This document shows, in pieces, positions 18,182 through 28,416 of a DNA stretch of 64,000 nt. Where the stretch lies: NCBI RefSeq assembly GCF_014252015.1, contig NZ_CP059206.1:372001-436000 (forward strand), given 5' to 3'. The DNA comes from Blattabacterium cuenoti (GTDB lineage Bacteria; Bacteroidota; Bacteroidia; Flavobacteriales; Blattabacteriaceae). The position numbers were made by a program, and so were the translations under genes. Each line of letters starts with the position of its first letter. Within the stretch, counting starts at the first letter, position 1. The notes under the pieces are model-generated. The model worked only from the letters and a program-made list of their open reading frames with translations, did not search any database and was not told the origin of the DNA.

Positions 18182-18592
18182 ATGTATCGTAATATGTTAT
18201 CAGTATCAACTGGAATTGTGATAAGTATTGTAGAAATATTTTTTTCTATTAAATTTTTGAAAAAATGGTTTACAAAAATACAATTTATTCCATTAAAAAA
18301 ATTTAAGTACATTTTGATTGAAGCTCCTACTGAATTTTTTATAATTCTAATTTTTTTTTATGCTTTTAGCGGTTTATTAGGAGGAATTGTAACTGCTTTT
18401 TTTGCAAAAAATGCAAAAAAAGCTTATGCTATATTAACGGGTTTTATTTTATTTCTTATAACATTATTTCACATGTTTTTTTATCCATTTCCATTATGGT
18501 TCAAGATAATAATACTTCCTATTTTTTTTCCTTTTTCATATATAGGAGGAAATTTTATAGAATTCTTACAAAGAAAAAAGTGGATAAATTAA
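18182..18592 (+). CDS. Unknown small integral membrane protein
   Basis: I do not recognise this 136-residue protein with certainty. Hydrophobic stretches at about 8-25, 50-75, 83-102 and 104-123 suggest four membrane segments. The loop after segment two is lysine-rich (AKNAKKAY), and a glycine-rich SGLLGGIVTAFFA lies within segment two. The start is ATG 18182, in the gap facing menB. Its 3' end overlaps the convergent nhaD by 27 nt. A clean frame and ordinary base composition in a reduced genome argue that it is a real gene; it resembles uncharacterised flavobacterial membrane proteins only in general form. Confidence 0.7.
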   Translation: MYRNMLSVSTGIVISIVEIFFSIKFLKKWFTKIQFIPLKKFKYILIEAPTEFFIILIFFYAFSGLLGGIVTAFFAKNAKKAYAILTGFILFLITLFHMFFYPFPLWFKIIILPIFFPFSYIGGNFIEFLQRKKWIN

Positions 18593-19831
18593 TAAATAAA
18601 GAAATCCAGATATATATCCTATTAAAGCAATCCAACTAATTTTTTTGAAATACCAAAAAAAATCTATTTTTTCCATGCTCATAGCTGCTACGCCTGCAGC
18701 CGATCCTATAAGAAAAATACTCCCACCTGTTCCAGAAGCATAAGCTATAAAATGCCATAAATCATGATTTATTGGATAAGAAAACATAGCTATAGTAGCT
18801 GCTACTAAAGGAACGTTATCCATAATAGAAGAAATTAATCCAAATAAGAAAGTTGTAATCTTCCATGTATAAACATTTTCATTTATCCAGTGAGATAAAT
18901 TATATAACTTTCCCAGAGATTCTAAAGAAGAAACTGAAAGTAAAATTCCTAAGAAGAATAAAATACTAGATAAATCTACTTTTTTAAAAATATCATATAA
19001 AATAAATTGAGACTTATATTTTTGGGATACTATAAAAAGTATAACAGCCAAAGAAAACATCATAGCCATATACGGTGGTATTCCTATAATAGTTTTTAAA
19101 ACTGGAACAAGTAACATTAAAAATAAACCTATTTTTAACATAAAAAAACCTCTGTTTATATGATCTTTTGAGAGACCACTTTTTTTTATTTGAATATATC
19201 CATTAAAAATAGGTATGTAAGAAGCTATTAAAGTAGAAATAACCATACATAATATAGATGGAATGAATATTTTTTTTATAAGATGAATTGTAGTTACTTT
19301 ATTGGAAATCCATAACATAGTTGTAGTAATATCACCTATTGGAGACCAGACTCCTCCCGCATTAGCAGATATAATTACTAATCCTAAATAATATAAACGA
19401 TCCTTATAATTATAAACTGTTTTTCTTAAAAGAGAAATTAAAACCATAGTAGCAGTAAGATTATCTATTATGGCAGATAATAAAAAAGAAACTATACTTA
19501 TAATCCATAAAAATCTACGTTTTGTATTTGTATAAAATAATTCTTTTAAAGCTTCAAAACCTGAGTATTTTTCAATAATAGCAATAATAGACATAGCTCC
19601 AATAAGAAAAAAAATAATTTCAGAAGCTTTTCCTAGATGGAATAATAATAAATATTTAGGATCTTTTTTCGGAATTAAATGTTGATCTAATTCATAGACA
19701 GGAAGATTGAAAAATATAATTAATGACCAACAAATAATAGCCATTAAAATAGATGGAATGACTTTATTTACAGAAATAAAATTTTCAAGAGTAATTAATA
19801 AATATCCCAAGATAAAAATAAAAATTACCAT
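18566..19831 (-). CDS. nhaD: Na+/H+ antiporter, NhaD type
   Basis: The 421-residue, strongly hydrophobic protein shows about eleven or twelve predicted segments and NhaD-type motifs: SAIIDNLTATMVLISLLRK (about 115-133), ISANAGGVWSPIGDITTTMLW (about 153-173), and SSIMDNVPLVAATIA with the conserved Asp-Asn pair in the second half. It exchanges Na+ for protons across the inner membrane, giving salt and pH balance. A late FIAYASGTGGSIFLIGSAAG segment also matches the family. The last 27 nt overlap the end of the convergent unknown membrane gene. It is 42 nt downstream of eno's stop on the same strand. Confidence 0.88.
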   Translation of the reverse strand: MVIFIFILGYLLITLENFISVNKVIPSILMAIICWSLIIFFNLPVYELDQHLIPKKDPKYLLLFHLGKASEIIFFLIGAMSIIAIIEKYSGFEALKELFYTNTKRRFLWIISIVSFLLSAIIDNLTATMVLISLLRKTVYNYKDRLYYLGLVIISANAGGVWSPIGDITTTMLWISNKVTTIHLIKKIFIPSILCMVISTLIASYIPIFNGYIQIKKSGLSKDHINRGFFMLKIGLFLMLLVPVLKTIIGIPPYMAMMFSLAVILFIVSQKYKSQFILYDIFKKVDLSSILFFLGILLSVSSLESLGKLYNLSHWINENVYTWKITTFLFGLISSIMDNVPLVAATIAMFSYPINHDLWHFIAYASGTGGSIFLIGSAAGVAAMSMEKIDFFWYFKKISWIALIGYISGFLYLLIYPLFSL

Positions 19832-19872
19832 TGATTTTTATGTTGCTCTGTTTTATCTATATTATTGAATTT

Positions 19873-21162
19873 TTAATTCCATTTTGAATAAAAAGAATAT
19901 TTTCCAAGTGCATTTTCAATACGTAATAATTGATTATATTTTGAAGTTCGTTCAGAGCGACATAAAGAACCTGTTTTTATTTGTTCTATATTAAATGCTA
20001 CAGAAAGATCCGCTATAAAAGAATCTTCAGTATCTCCAGAACGATGAGAAATAATATTTTGATATTTATTTTTTTTAGCTAAATTAATTGTCTCAATTGT
20101 TTCTGTTAGTGTTCCTACTTGATTGATTTTAATTAAAATAGAATTAGCTACTTTTTTTTCGATTCCTTCATTTAATTTATCTACTTGTGTAACAAAAAGA
20201 TCATCTCCAACTAATTGTATTTTATCTCCTATTTCATGAGTTAATAATTTCCATCCTTCCCAATCATTTTCATCCATTCCATCTTCAATAGATATAATTG
20301 GATATTTTTTAACTAAATAGGACAAATAATGAACATGTTCTTCTCTTGATTTTGTTAAATTTTTTATCTTTTTTTCCGATTTTTCAAATTTAGAATAATT
20401 ATATTCATTATTTTGATAAAATTCAGATGCGGCACAATCTATAGCTAGAGCTATTTGATCATAAGGTTCATAATTTGCCATATATATAGCTTCTAATATA
20501 TGATTTAAAACTTCTTCAACTCCATTAAAATTAGGCGAAAAACCTCCCTCGTCTCCTACACTTGTAGAGAATCCTTTTTTATCTAAAAGATTTTTCAGTT
20601 GATAAAATACTTTATGTCCCATTTGAAGAGCTTCTCTAAATGTGTTTGCTTTAATAGGAACTATCATAAATTCTTGAAAAACAATAGAATTATTTGAATG
20701 TTTTCCTCCATTTACAATATTTATTAAAGGAATAGGAAGTCCACAAGTATAAATTCCTCCTATATATTTATATAGAGGTATATTTAATTCATTACAAGCT
20801 GCTTTTGCAACAGCCAAAGATATACCTAAAATAGCATTAGATCCTAACCTTTTTTTATTTATAGTTCCATCTAACTCTAACATGAGTTGATCAATGCAAA
20901 TTTGATCCAAAACAGATTTTCCAATTAATTCAGGAGCAATAATATCATTAACATTTTGAACTGCTTTTAATACACTTTTTCCAAAAAAAATATTTTCTTT
21001 ATTATCACGTAATTCAAAAGCTTCATTTTTTCCTTTTGATGCTCCAGATGGAACAGAAGCACGTCCTAATATATTATTTTCTGTTATTACATCTACTTCT
21101 ACAGTAGGATTTCCTCTAGAATCCAATATTTGTCTAGCTTGAATAATTTTAATTTTGCTCAT
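19873..21162 (-). CDS. eno: Enolase
   Basis: The 429-residue glycolytic enzyme (2-phosphoglycerate to phosphoenolpyruvate) has [16 protein letters not shown] at the N-terminus, [11 protein letters not shown] (about 204-214), [22 protein letters not shown] (metal-binding Asp), the catalytic Lys in LIKINQVG and [15 protein letters not shown] near the C-terminus. Its ATG lies inside the end of rplQ (14-nt overlap), so it is joined to the ribosomal block. Flavobacteria often have carA between rplQ and eno; it is absent here. Confidence 0.97.
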   Translation of the reverse strand: MSKIKIIQARQILDSRGNPTVEVDVITENNILGRASVPSGASKGKNEAFELRDNKENIFFGKSVLKAVQNVNDIIAPELIGKSVLDQICIDQLMLELDGTINKKRLGSNAILGISLAVAKAACNELNIPLYKYIGGIYTCGLPIPLINIVNGGKHSNNSIVFQEFMIVPIKANTFREALQMGHKVFYQLKNLLDKKGFSTSVGDEGGFSPNFNGVEEVLNHILEAIYMANYEPYDQIALAIDCAASEFYQNNEYNYSKFEKSEKKIKNLTKSREEHVHYLSYLVKKYPIISIEDGMDENDWEGWKLLTHEIGDKIQLVGDDLFVTQVDKLNEGIEKKVANSILIKINQVGTLTETIETINLAKKNKYQNIISHRSGDTEDSFIADLSVAFNIEQIKTGSLCRSERTSKYNQLLRIENALGKYSFYSKWN

Positions 21163-21595
21163 TACTCTCTTTTTTTATTTTTTTCCTGCTACGTCTTACT
21201 TTTACAGGTTTTTTTATTCTTTTAGAAATATAAATTTCATTAAAATCTACTAACTCTATGAAAGAAAGAGGAGCTTGATCTCCAAAACGAAATCCAGTTT
21301 TTATTATTCTAGTATATCCACCAGGACGTTCACGAATTTTTTCAAAAATATCCTTGAATAATTCTGAAACCGCTGTTTTATCTCTTAAATATGAAAAAAT
21401 ATTTCTCCTGGAGTGGATTGTATTGATTTTTGATTTTGTAATGATAGGTTCAATATATTTTCTCAAAGCTTTAGCTTTAGCTAAAGTAGTAAAAATTTTT
21501 TTCTTTTTTATAAGAGAAGATGCCATATTGGAAAGAAGAGATTTGCGATGTCCATATTTCCTTCCTAAATGATTATTTTTATTTCTATGATTCAT
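21149..21595 (-). CDS. rplQ: 50S ribosomal protein L17
   Basis: Start chosen at ATG 21595 ([18 protein letters not shown]), 3 nt inside a frame that opens with TTG. The 148-residue protein shows the L17 pattern [31 protein letters not shown] and [18 protein letters not shown]17 lies near the exit tunnel of the large subunit. The C-terminal tail is Lys/Arg-rich ([13 protein letters not shown]), as usual in Bacteroidetes. It follows rpoA by 17 nt and overlaps eno by 14 nt. Confidence 0.95.
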   Translation of the reverse strand: MNHRNKNNHLGRKYGHRKSLLSNMASSLIKKKKIFTTLAKAKALRKYIEPIITKSKINTIHSRRNIFSYLRDKTAVSELFKDIFEKIRERPGGYTRIIKTGFRFGDQAPLSFIELVDFNEIYISKRIKKPVKVRRSRKKIKKESNEQN

Positions 21596-21612
21596 CAATA
21601 AAATAGCTTAAT

Positions 21613-22614
21613 CTATGATTCTTTCAACAATTTATATTCTTCTATATTCATTCCAAAATACAATCCTTTTTCCTTCATCTTGCTCTCCAGTTCATCTAAA
21701 GATTTTTTACCAAAATTCCTCATTTTCAACATATTATGTCTATTACAATTAACTAAATCTGCTATAGTAGTTATAGCTGCTGATTTTAAGCAATTTTTTG
21801 TACGAACAGATAGATCCATATCACTCAATTTGGATTTTAATAATGTTCGCATTCTAATAAATTCTTCATTATATTTCTTATTTTTATTAGTTTCTTTTTG
21901 TTTCTTTTCTCCTATTTTTTCATAAGAGAATATAGAAAAATATTGAATTAGTATTTTTGAAGCTTCCATTAAAGCTAATTTTGGACAAATAGATCCATCT
22001 GTTTGAATTTCTAATGAAAGATTTTCAAAATCAGTTTTCTGTCCTACACGACAATTTTCTATTGTATATTTTACATTTTTAATAGGAGTATAAATAGAAT
22101 CTATAGGTATAGTCCCAATTAAGTCATTCCCATTTTTTTTGTTTTCTTCTGCAGGAACATAACCTCTTCCCTCTTCAATCGTAAAACTTATTTCTAAAGG
22201 TGTTAATTCATCTTTATTACAAATAATTAAATCATCGTTTAAAATTTGAAATCCAGAAATAAATTTATTTAAAATTTTTCCTGTGACTAGTTTCCCATGA
22301 TTTATATAAGCATTTACTGTTTCTTGACAAGTTCCTGGTACTTTTTGTTTAAAACGAATTTTCTTAAAATTTAAAATGATTTCAGTAACATCCTCAACTA
22401 CTCCTTTTATAGTCGAAAATTCATATTTAACTCCCTTTATTCTAATAGAAGTAACAGAGAATCCTTTTAAAGATCCTAATAAAACTCTTCTTAACGCATT
22501 TCCTAATGTAATTCCATATCCAGGTTCTAAAGGTTTTAAATGAAAAACACCATTATTATCCGAAAATTCGGATATTGCAATTCTATCGGGTTTTACAAAA
22601 TCCAGAATAGCCAT
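21613..22614 (-). CDS. rpoA: RNA polymerase alpha subunit
   Basis: The 333-residue subunit has the N-terminal dimerisation domain (PLEPGYGITLGNALRRVLLGS about 27-47, GVVEDVTEIILN) and a complete C-terminal domain (CLKSAAITTIADLVNC and MRNFGKKSLDELESKM, about 262-310) able to contact UP elements and activators. Keeping the alpha CTD fits retention of some regulated transcription. It lies between rpsD and rplQ in the usual alpha-operon position. Confidence 0.97.
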   Translation of the reverse strand: MAILDFVKPDRIAISEFSDNNGVFHLKPLEPGYGITLGNALRRVLLGSLKGFSVTSIRIKGVKYEFSTIKGVVEDVTEIILNFKKIRFKQKVPGTCQETVNAYINHGKLVTGKILNKFISGFQILNDDLIICNKDELTPLEISFTIEEGRGYVPAEENKKNGNDLIGTIPIDSIYTPIKNVKYTIENCRVGQKTDFENLSLEIQTDGSICPKLALMEASKILIQYFSIFSYEKIGEKKQKETNKNKKYNEEFIRMRTLLKSKLSDMDLSVRTKNCLKSAAITTIADLVNCNRHNMLKMRNFGKKSLDELESKMKEKGLYFGMNIEEYKLLKES

Positions 22615-22634
22615 ATAATTAATTTACTACTATT

Positions 22635-23243
22635 TTATTTTGAATATAATTCAACAATTAATTGTTCTTTAATATTTTCAGGTATTTGTGTTCTTTTTGG
22701 CATCATTCTAAATATACCAAACATATTTCTCTCATCCAAAATTAACCATTCTACCAATGGGCCTGTTTTTTTATGTATAGAATTTAATATTACAGGATGT
22801 TTTTTAGATTTTTCTTTTACTTCTATTTTATCTCCCGGTTTTAATCTAAAAGATGGAATGTTTACCATTTTATTATTAACAATAATATGTCTATGAGAAA
22901 CAATTTGACGAGCAGAAGATCTAGATGGAGCAAATTTTAATCTAAAAACTATGTTATCCAAACGACTTTCACATGCTTGTAATAATAACTCTCCAGTTAT
23001 TCCTTTTTTTCTTGCAGCTTCAAAAAATAAACCCTCAAATTGTCGTTCTAATATTCCATAAGTATATCTTGCTTTTTGTTTTTCTATTAGCTGAATAAAA
23101 TATTCCGAACGTTTTCCTCTACGACGATTGCTTCCATGCTGACCAGATGGATATTTTCTTCTTTCAAAATATTTGTCTTCTCCATAAATGCATTCTCCAA
23201 ATCTTCTAGAAATTTTAGTTTTAGGTCCTATATATTTTGCCAT
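22635..23243 (-). CDS. rpsD: 30S ribosomal protein S4
   Basis: The 202-residue protein begins [17 protein letters not shown] and has the S4 RNA-binding domain ([29 protein letters not shown] about 91-119). S4 nucleates 30S assembly and, in E. coli, represses the alpha operon. The N-terminal region lacks the four-cysteine zinc site of C-plus S4 proteins. It follows rpsK by 27 nt. Confidence 0.97.
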   Translation of the reverse strand: MAKYIGPKTKISRRFGECIYGEDKYFERRKYPSGQHGSNRRRGKRSEYFIQLIEKQKARYTYGILERQFEGLFFEAARKKGITGELLLQACESRLDNIVFRLKFAPSRSSARQIVSHRHIIVNNKMVNIPSFRLKPGDKIEVKEKSKKHPVILNSIHKKTGPLVEWLILDERNMFGIFRMMPKRTQIPENIKEQLIVELYSK

Positions 23244-23270
23244 AATTTTTTGATATGATAAAAATAAATA

Positions 23271-23657
23271 TCAAACTCTTCTTCTTTTAGGAGGACGACA
23301 ACCATTATGTGGTAATGGAGTAATATCTTTTATCATCGTTACTACTATTCCAGAATTACTTAATGCTCGTATAGCTGCATCTCTTCCTGCTCCAGGTCCT
23401 TTTACTTTTACTTCCACTTTTTTTATTCCAGCATTGAGTCCTTCTTTTGCTACATTTTCCGCTACTATTTGAGCTGCATACGGTGTATTTTTTTTAGATC
23501 CTTTAAAATTCATTTTTCCAGCGGAAGACCATGCTACAACATCTCCTTTTTTATTTGTTAAGGTGATAATAATATTATTAAAAGTAGCTTGAATATGTGC
23601 TTCTCCAACAGAATCTACAACTACTGATTTTTTTTTACCCAATGATGATTTTACCAT
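23271..23657 (-). CDS. rpsK: 30S ribosomal protein S11
   Basis: 128 residues. [42 protein letters not shown] and the terminal PPKRRRV are diagnostic of S11, a platform protein of the 30S subunit near the mRNA exit. It is separated from rpsM by 3 nt. Confidence 0.97.
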   Translation of the reverse strand: MVKSSLGKKKSVVVDSVGEAHIQATFNNIIITLTNKKGDVVAWSSAGKMNFKGSKKNTPYAAQIVAENVAKEGLNAGIKKVEVKVKGPGAGRDAAIRALSNSGIVVTMIKDITPLPHNGCRPPKRRRV

Positions 23658-23660
23658 ATT

Positions 23661-24041
23661 TTATTTTGTAACTTTTTTCTTGTTCGCTACAGTTTTTTTT
23701 CTTCCTTTTCTGGTTCTACAATTATTTTTTGTTTTTTGTCCTCTCAATGGTAAACCTTTTCTATGTCTGGTTCCTATATAACAACCTATATCCATCAATC
23801 GTTTAATATTGAATTGTATTTCAGATCTTAATTCTCCTTCAATTTTAACATAATCAGATATATACTTTCTAATTTTACTAATATCATCATCAGACCAATT
23901 TTCTACTTTTTTATTTTCATTTATTCCGACGTAACAAAGTATTTTTTTTGATAAACTTTTACCAATTCCATATAAATAAGTAAGTGCAACAACACCTCTT
24001 TTAGATCTTGGAAGATCTACACCTGAAATTCTTGCAGACAT
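23661..24041 (-). CDS. rpsM: 30S ribosomal protein S13
   Basis: 126 residues. [26 protein letters not shown] at the start, [15 protein letters not shown] and the C-terminal [12 protein letters not shown], which reaches the P-site tRNA, identify S13. It forms head contacts with the large subunit. It lies 9 nt downstream of rpmJ. Confidence 0.97.
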   Translation of the reverse strand: MSARISGVDLPRSKRGVVALTYLYGIGKSLSKKILCYVGINENKKVENWSDDDISKIRKYISDYVKIEGELRSEIQFNIKRLMDIGCYIGTRHRKGLPLRGQKTKNNCRTRKGRKKTVANKKKVTK

Positions 24042-24050
24042 AAAATATAT

Positions 24051-24167
24051 TTAACCCTGTTTTTGTTTAAATCTAGGATTTTTTTTATTAATAATACGAA
24101 GACGTCCTTTTCTACTAACAATTTTACAATTTTCAGTTCTTTTTTTCAAAGATGCTTTTACTTTCAT
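24051..24167 (-). CDS. rpmJ: 50S ribosomal protein L36
   Basis: A 38-codon frame from ATG 24167 encodes [15 protein letters not shown]...GRLRI...NPRFKQKQG, clearly L36. Only one of the zinc-binding cysteines of the C-plus form is left, so it is the zinc-free type usual in flavobacteria. It sits between infA and rpsM with gaps of 12 and 9 nt. Confidence 0.95.
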   Translation of the reverse strand: MKVKASLKKRTENCKIVSRKGRLRIINKKNPRFKQKQG

Positions 24168-24179
24168 AAAAAATTTGAT

Positions 24180-24395
24180 TTAATATCTATAAGTTATTCT
24201 TCCTCTTTCTAAATCATAAGAGGACATTTCTAATCTAACTTTATCTCCTGGTAATATTTTTATATAATGCATTCTCATTTTTCCTGATATATGAGCTTTA
24301 ACAATGCATCCATTTTCTAATTGAACACGAAACATTGCATTTGGTGATGAATCAATAATCGTACCATCAACTTCAATATGCTTTTGTTTAGCCAT
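24180..24395 (-). CDS. infA: Translation initiation factor IF-1
   Basis: The 71-residue OB-fold protein ([52 protein letters not shown]) is IF-1, which blocks the A site during 30S initiation. It lies between secY and rpmJ as in most Bacteroidetes. The gap to secY is 65 nt, large for this block. Confidence 0.97.
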   Translation of the reverse strand: MAKQKHIEVDGTIIDSSPNAMFRVQLENGCIVKAHISGKMRMHYIKILPGDKVRLEMSSYDLERGRITYRY

Positions 24396-24460
24396 ATACT
24401 AATTATATAATTTATTATTCATTTACACAACACATATAACATAATATACATAAAAAATTA

Positions 24461-25843
24461 TTATCTAGTATATCTGCTACTGCGATACTTCATCATCATT
24501 AATCCATCGTAGTGATAATTTAACAAATATATATTTACTTGTTGTGAAATATCCAAAATTACTCCTACTACAATTAATAATGAAGTACCTCCATAAAATA
24601 ACGCAAAATTCTGAGTAAAACCCATACGATAAACAATAGAAGGGAGTATAGCTATTATTGCTAGTAGAACCGCTCCAGGTAATGTTATCCTTGATAAAAT
24701 ATGATCTATATATTCAGCAGTTTCTTTTCCAGGTTTAATTCTTGGAATATGTCCTCCATTTCTTTTTAAATCATCAGCCATTTGATTTACTGGAATAGCA
24801 ATAGCTGTATAAAAAAAAGTAAAAACTATAACTAATATAAAAATAGTAAAATTATACCAAAATCCATAAATGTTTTGAAATATATGAAAAAAATTTTTAA
24901 TTTTTATGTTTTTTACATAATCAGAGAAAGTCAGTGGAAATAACATTATAGCTTGTGAAAATATAATAGGCATGACACCAGCTGCAGTCATTTTTAATGG
25001 AATATATTGATGTTTTTTATGAATTAATTGAGAATCTAATCCTAAGGATCTATAATGAGAAACATATTGTACTGGGATTTTCCTAATAGCTTGAATAATT
25101 ATTACAGAGAATAAAATAACTAACAACCACAATAAAAATTCAAAAAATAAGACAATCAAACCACCATTACCTGTTTCTAATTTGCTAAAAATTTCTTTAG
25201 TTATAGCATCTGGAAAACGTGCTATGATTCCAGACATAATGATTAAAGAAATTCCATTACCTATTCCTTTGTCTGTTATTTTATCACCTAACCACATAGT
25301 AAACAAAGTTCCAGAAGTTAAAATCATTATTCCTATAATCCAAAATATACTTTTTCCCTGAAAACTATTTAAATCAATTAAATAAGCAGCTTTAGAAGAA
25401 GAAAAAGGAATAAACTGTTGAGTTAAAGAAATTAGATATACAGGAGCTTGAATTAAACATATTCCTACAGTTAACCATCTGGTTATAAAACTAATTTGCC
25501 TTCTTCCGCTTTCTCCATCCCTTTGTAATCTTTGCAAATAAGGAATAATTATACACATTAGTTGTATTATAATAGATGCGGAAATGTAAGGCATTATACC
25601 CAAAGCTAAAACAGATGCACGATTAAAAGCTCCTCCTGTAAAAGAGGATAAAATTTGCATTAATCCTTTAGATCCTGAATTAAATTTCTCTATAAAATCT
25701 CGAATCCCTAAAGGATTAATACCTGGAATAGGGATATAAGCACCAAAACGATATATTAACAATAAAGATAAAGTAATTGTTATTTTTTTTCGCAATTCTT
25801 TTACATTCCAAATTTTATAAAAAGTTATTATAAAATTATTCAT
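24461..25843 (-). CDS. secY: Protein translocase subunit SecY
   Basis: The 460-residue protein has ten expected membrane helices. Family motifs: RFGAYIPIPGI (about 31-41), ASVLALGIMPYISASIIIQL (about 76-95), QRDGESGRRQI, GIGNGISLIIMSGI and ADDLKRNGGHIPRIKPGKET. SecY forms the channel for export and membrane insertion, working with SecE/G, SecA and YidC. It is 13 nt from the rplO stop, in the classical spc order. Confidence 0.97.
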   Translation of the reverse strand: MNNFIITFYKIWNVKELRKKITITLSLLLIYRFGAYIPIPGINPLGIRDFIEKFNSGSKGLMQILSSFTGGAFNRASVLALGIMPYISASIIIQLMCIIIPYLQRLQRDGESGRRQISFITRWLTVGICLIQAPVYLISLTQQFIPFSSSKAAYLIDLNSFQGKSIFWIIGIMILTSGTLFTMWLGDKITDKGIGNGISLIIMSGIIARFPDAITKEIFSKLETGNGGLIVLFFEFLLWLLVILFSVIIIQAIRKIPVQYVSHYRSLGLDSQLIHKKHQYIPLKMTAAGVMPIIFSQAIMLFPLTFSDYVKNIKIKNFFHIFQNIYGFWYNFTIFILVIVFTFFYTAIAIPVNQMADDLKRNGGHIPRIKPGKETAEYIDHILSRITLPGAVLLAIIAILPSIVYRMGFTQNFALFYGGTSLLIVVGVILDISQQVNIYLLNYHYDGLMMMKYRSSRYTR

Positions 25844-25856
25844 GACAATTATTTAT

Positions 25857-26345
25857 TCATATAAATATTGCTTCCCCACCTATTTTTTTTATAGAAGATA
25901 ATGCTTTTTTACTAAATTTATATGCATATATCTTCAGTGGAATATGAAGTTCTCCTCTCCCTAAGATTTTTATAAAATCATTTTTTCTAGCTAAATTGTT
26001 TTTCAAAAAAAATTTATTATCGACAACATAGTTTTCTTTTTCTTGTCTTTCACTAATTTTAGTGAAATGATTTTGAATCGTATCTAAATTAATTATAATA
26101 ATATTTTTTCTTAAAGTTTTACTTTTAAATCCAAATTTAGGTATTCTTCTTTGAAGAGGCATTTGCCCTCCTTCAAATCCTTTTTTTTTAGAAAAACCAG
26201 ATCTAGATTTTGCTCCTTTATGTCCTCTACCACAAGTTCCTCCTTTTCCTGAACCTTGTCCTCTTCCTAATCTTAATTTTTCTTTTTTAGATCCATTATT
26301 TGGACGTAAACAATTAATGTTAATATTTGAATAACTTTCATCCAT
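25857..26345 (-). CDS. rplO: 50S ribosomal protein L15
   Basis: 162 residues, with the glycine-rich [19 protein letters not shown] and [14 protein letters not shown] motifs of L15. The N-terminus carries roughly eight extra residues (MDESYSNI) compared with the common MxLHxLKP start. Its ATG overlaps the rpsE stop by 8 nt. rpmD (L30), which normally lies between rpsE and rplO, is absent. Confidence 0.96.
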   Translation of the reverse strand: MDESYSNININCLRPNNGSKKEKLRLGRGQGSGKGGTCGRGHKGAKSRSGFSKKKGFEGGQMPLQRRIPKFGFKSKTLRKNIIIINLDTIQNHFTKISERQEKENYVVDNKFFLKNNLARKNDFIKILGRGELHIPLKIYAYKFSKKALSSIKKIGGEAIFI

Positions 26346-26847
26346 TATATACTTTTTTTATAGTAATTCCTCTTTGTTTTGCTATAATGTAAACATCTCT
26401 CATATTGCTTAAAGCTTTTATAGTAGCTTTTATAACATTATGATGATTAGAAGAACCTTTAGATTTAGATAAAACATTTCTCAGACCTGCAGCTTCAAGA
26501 ACAGCTCTTATAGGTCCACCAGCAATTATTCCTGTTCCATCAGAAGCTGGTTTAACAAGAACATGTGCTCCTCCATATTTAGCTTCTTGTTCATGAGGAA
26601 TAGTCCCATTGAAAATACATACTTTACAAAGATTTCTTTTCGCTTGTTCTCCTGCTTTATGAATAGCATCAGGAGCTTCTTTAGATTTTCCAAAACCATA
26701 ACCTACTATTCCGTTTTCATTTCCTTTAATAACAATAGCACTAAAACTGAAATATCTTCTTCCTTTAGTAACTTTACATACTCTTGTCACACCAACCAAT
26801 TTTTCTTTTAATTCTAATCCTGTATATTTTATTTTTTTTTCAGACAT
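26338..26847 (-). CDS. rpsE: 30S ribosomal protein S5
   Basis: 169 residues. [59 protein letters not shown] and [15 protein letters not shown] identify S5, which affects decoding accuracy and mRNA entry. It directly overlaps rplO. Confidence 0.97.
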   Translation of the reverse strand: MSEKKIKYTGLELKEKLVGVTRVCKVTKGRRYFSFSAIVIKGNENGIVGYGFGKSKEAPDAIHKAGEQAKRNLCKVCIFNGTIPHEQEAKYGGAHVLVKPASDGTGIIAGGPIRAVLEAAGLRNVLSKSKGSSNHHNVIKATIKALSNMRDVYIIAKQRGITIKKVYNG

Positions 26848-26854
26848 ACTTTAC

Positions 26855-27178
26855 TTAAAATTCTAATCCTACTTCTCTAATTCCTTCAGCTAAAGATTTT
26901 ACTCTACCATGATATAAATATTTTCCTTTATCAAATACTAATTTTTTTATTTTCAATTTTTTTGCTCTGTTTCCTAATAATTTACCAACTTCATTAGCCA
27001 ATTCTGTTTTATTTTTTTTATATTTTTGTAATTCTTTATCTTTTGAAGAAGATGAAACTAAAGTTTTTCTAGATAAATCATCTATTATTTGTGCATATAT
27101 TTCTTTATTACTTCTAAAAACAGAAATTCTAGGTTTCTTTGGATCTCCAAAAATTTTTTTTGATTTTTTATTTTTCAT
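26855..27178 (-). CDS. rplR: 50S ribosomal protein L18
   Basis: 107 residues. [19 protein letters not shown] and the end [19 protein letters not shown] define L18, the 5S rRNA-binding protein. Only about 15 residues precede PRISVF, against about 27 in typical flavobacterial homologues, so the basic N-terminal arm is shortened. It lies between rplF and rpsE. Confidence 0.95.
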   Translation of the reverse strand: MKNKKSKKIFGDPKKPRISVFRSNKEIYAQIIDDLSRKTLVSSSSKDKELQKYKKNKTELANEVGKLLGNRAKKLKIKKLVFDKGKYLYHGRVKSLAEGIREVGLEF

Positions 27179-27190
27179 CTTTTAAATTAT

Positions 27191-27736
27191 TTAAGCAGAT
27201 TTTCCTGCTTTTTTTCTAACTTCTTCTCCTAAATATCTTATTCCTTTTCCTTTATAAGGTTCTGGAACTCTAAAAGACCTAATTTTAGCTGCTATTAGAC
27301 CTAATAGTTGTTTATCATAAGATTTTAAGATAATAATAGGATTTCTTCCTTTTTCAGATTGTATCTCTATATTAATTTCTTCAGGAAGTTGTATCATAAT
27401 ATTATGAGAGAAACCTAAATTCAAGTCTAAAATTTTTTCATTATAAAAAGCTCTGTATCCAACTCCTACTAACTCTAATTTTTTTTCAAATCCTTTTGTA
27501 ACACCTGTAATCATATTTTTAATTAAAATATAATATAATCCATGTAAAGACCTAGATTTTTTATCTTCTTGATTTCTAATAATTGATAAATGATTTTCAT
27601 TTAAATTAAATTGAAATCCTTTTGAAATTTTTTGAATCAAATTTCCTAAAGGTCCTTTGACTAAAATTTCGTTATTAATAATTTTTATACTTACATCTTT
27701 AGGAATGAAAATAGGTTTTTTTGCAATTCTAGACAT
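27191..27736 (-). CDS. rplF: 50S ribosomal protein L6
   Basis: 181 residues. MSRIAKKPIFIPKDV at the start, GVTKGFEKKLELVGVGYRA (about 79-97) and the C-terminal PEPYKGKGIRYLGEEVRKKAGKSA are the L6 signatures. L6 sits near the factor-binding centre of the 50S subunit. Length is normal. Confidence 0.97.
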   Translation of the reverse strand: MSRIAKKPIFIPKDVSIKIINNEILVKGPLGNLIQKISKGFQFNLNENHLSIIRNQEDKKSRSLHGLYYILIKNMITGVTKGFEKKLELVGVGYRAFYNEKILDLNLGFSHNIMIQLPEEINIEIQSEKGRNPIIILKSYDKQLLGLIAAKIRSFRVPEPYKGKGIRYLGEEVRKKAGKSA

Positions 27737-27751
27737 TTTTTAATCATTTTA

Positions 27752-28129
27752 TTAAAAAACATAACATAATATTTCCCCTCCTATTTTCCTATTTCTTGCT
27801 TGTTTATCTGTGATAATTCCATGAGAAGTCGAAATTATAGCAATTCCTAATCCATTTAATACTCTAGGAATATTCTTATGCTTACAATATTTTCTTAACC
27901 CCGGTTTACTAATTCTAATTATTTTTTGAATAACAGAAGTTTTTTTCTTATAATATTTCAAAGCTATTTTAATTACTTTTTTTTCTATTTTATAATCTAA
28001 AATATATCCATTTTCTAATAAAACACGGACAATTTCTTTTTTCATTTTAGTAAATGAAACTTCAAGAATTTTATGTTTCGCTAAACTAGCATTTCGAATT
28101 CTAGTTAAGAAGTCAGCTATTATATCCAT
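27752..28129 (-). CDS. rpsH: 30S ribosomal protein S8
   Basis: I use ATG 28129 ([14 protein letters not shown]), 125 residues, instead of the TTG at 28153 that opens the longer frame and overlaps rpsN. The C-terminal [31 protein letters not shown] is the S8 fold's conserved end. S8 binds central 16S rRNA and in E. coli represses the spc operon. Confidence 0.95.
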   Translation of the reverse strand: MDIIADFLTRIRNASLAKHKILEVSFTKMKKEIVRVLLENGYILDYKIEKKVIKIALKYYKKKTSVIQKIIRISKPGLRKYCKHKNIPRVLNGLGIAIISTSHGIITDKQARNRKIGGEILCYVF

Positions 28130-28146
28130 AAAAATTTTTTGTATAG

Positions 28147-28416
28147 TTACCAACTAGCCTTTTTTACTCCAGGAATAAGACCTTGAGAAACTAAACTTCT
28201 AAAAACAATACGAGATACTCCAAATTGCCGCATATATCCCCTGCACCTACCAGTGATAGAACATCTATTTCTTAAACGAACGGGAGATGCATCTCTAGGC
28301 AATTTTTGCAATAATTCATAATTTCCAGATTTTTTCAAAATTTTTCTTTTATTTGCATATTTTAAAACCATTCTTTCTCTTTTTCTTTGCCTTGCTTTAA
28401 CAGATTCTTTAGCCAT
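28147..28416 (-). CDS. rpsN: 30S ribosomal protein S14
   Basis: Starting at ATG 28416 ([16 protein letters not shown]), 89 residues; the longer frame uses a far-upstream start inside rplE. It is the zinc-free long S14: [33 protein letters not shown] and a terminal GVKKASW. It overlaps rplE by 8 nt. Confidence 0.95.
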   Translation of the reverse strand: MAKESVKARQRKRERMVLKYANKRKILKKSGNYELLQKLPRDASPVRLRNRCSITGRCRGYMRQFGVSRIVFRSLVSQGLIPGVKKASW

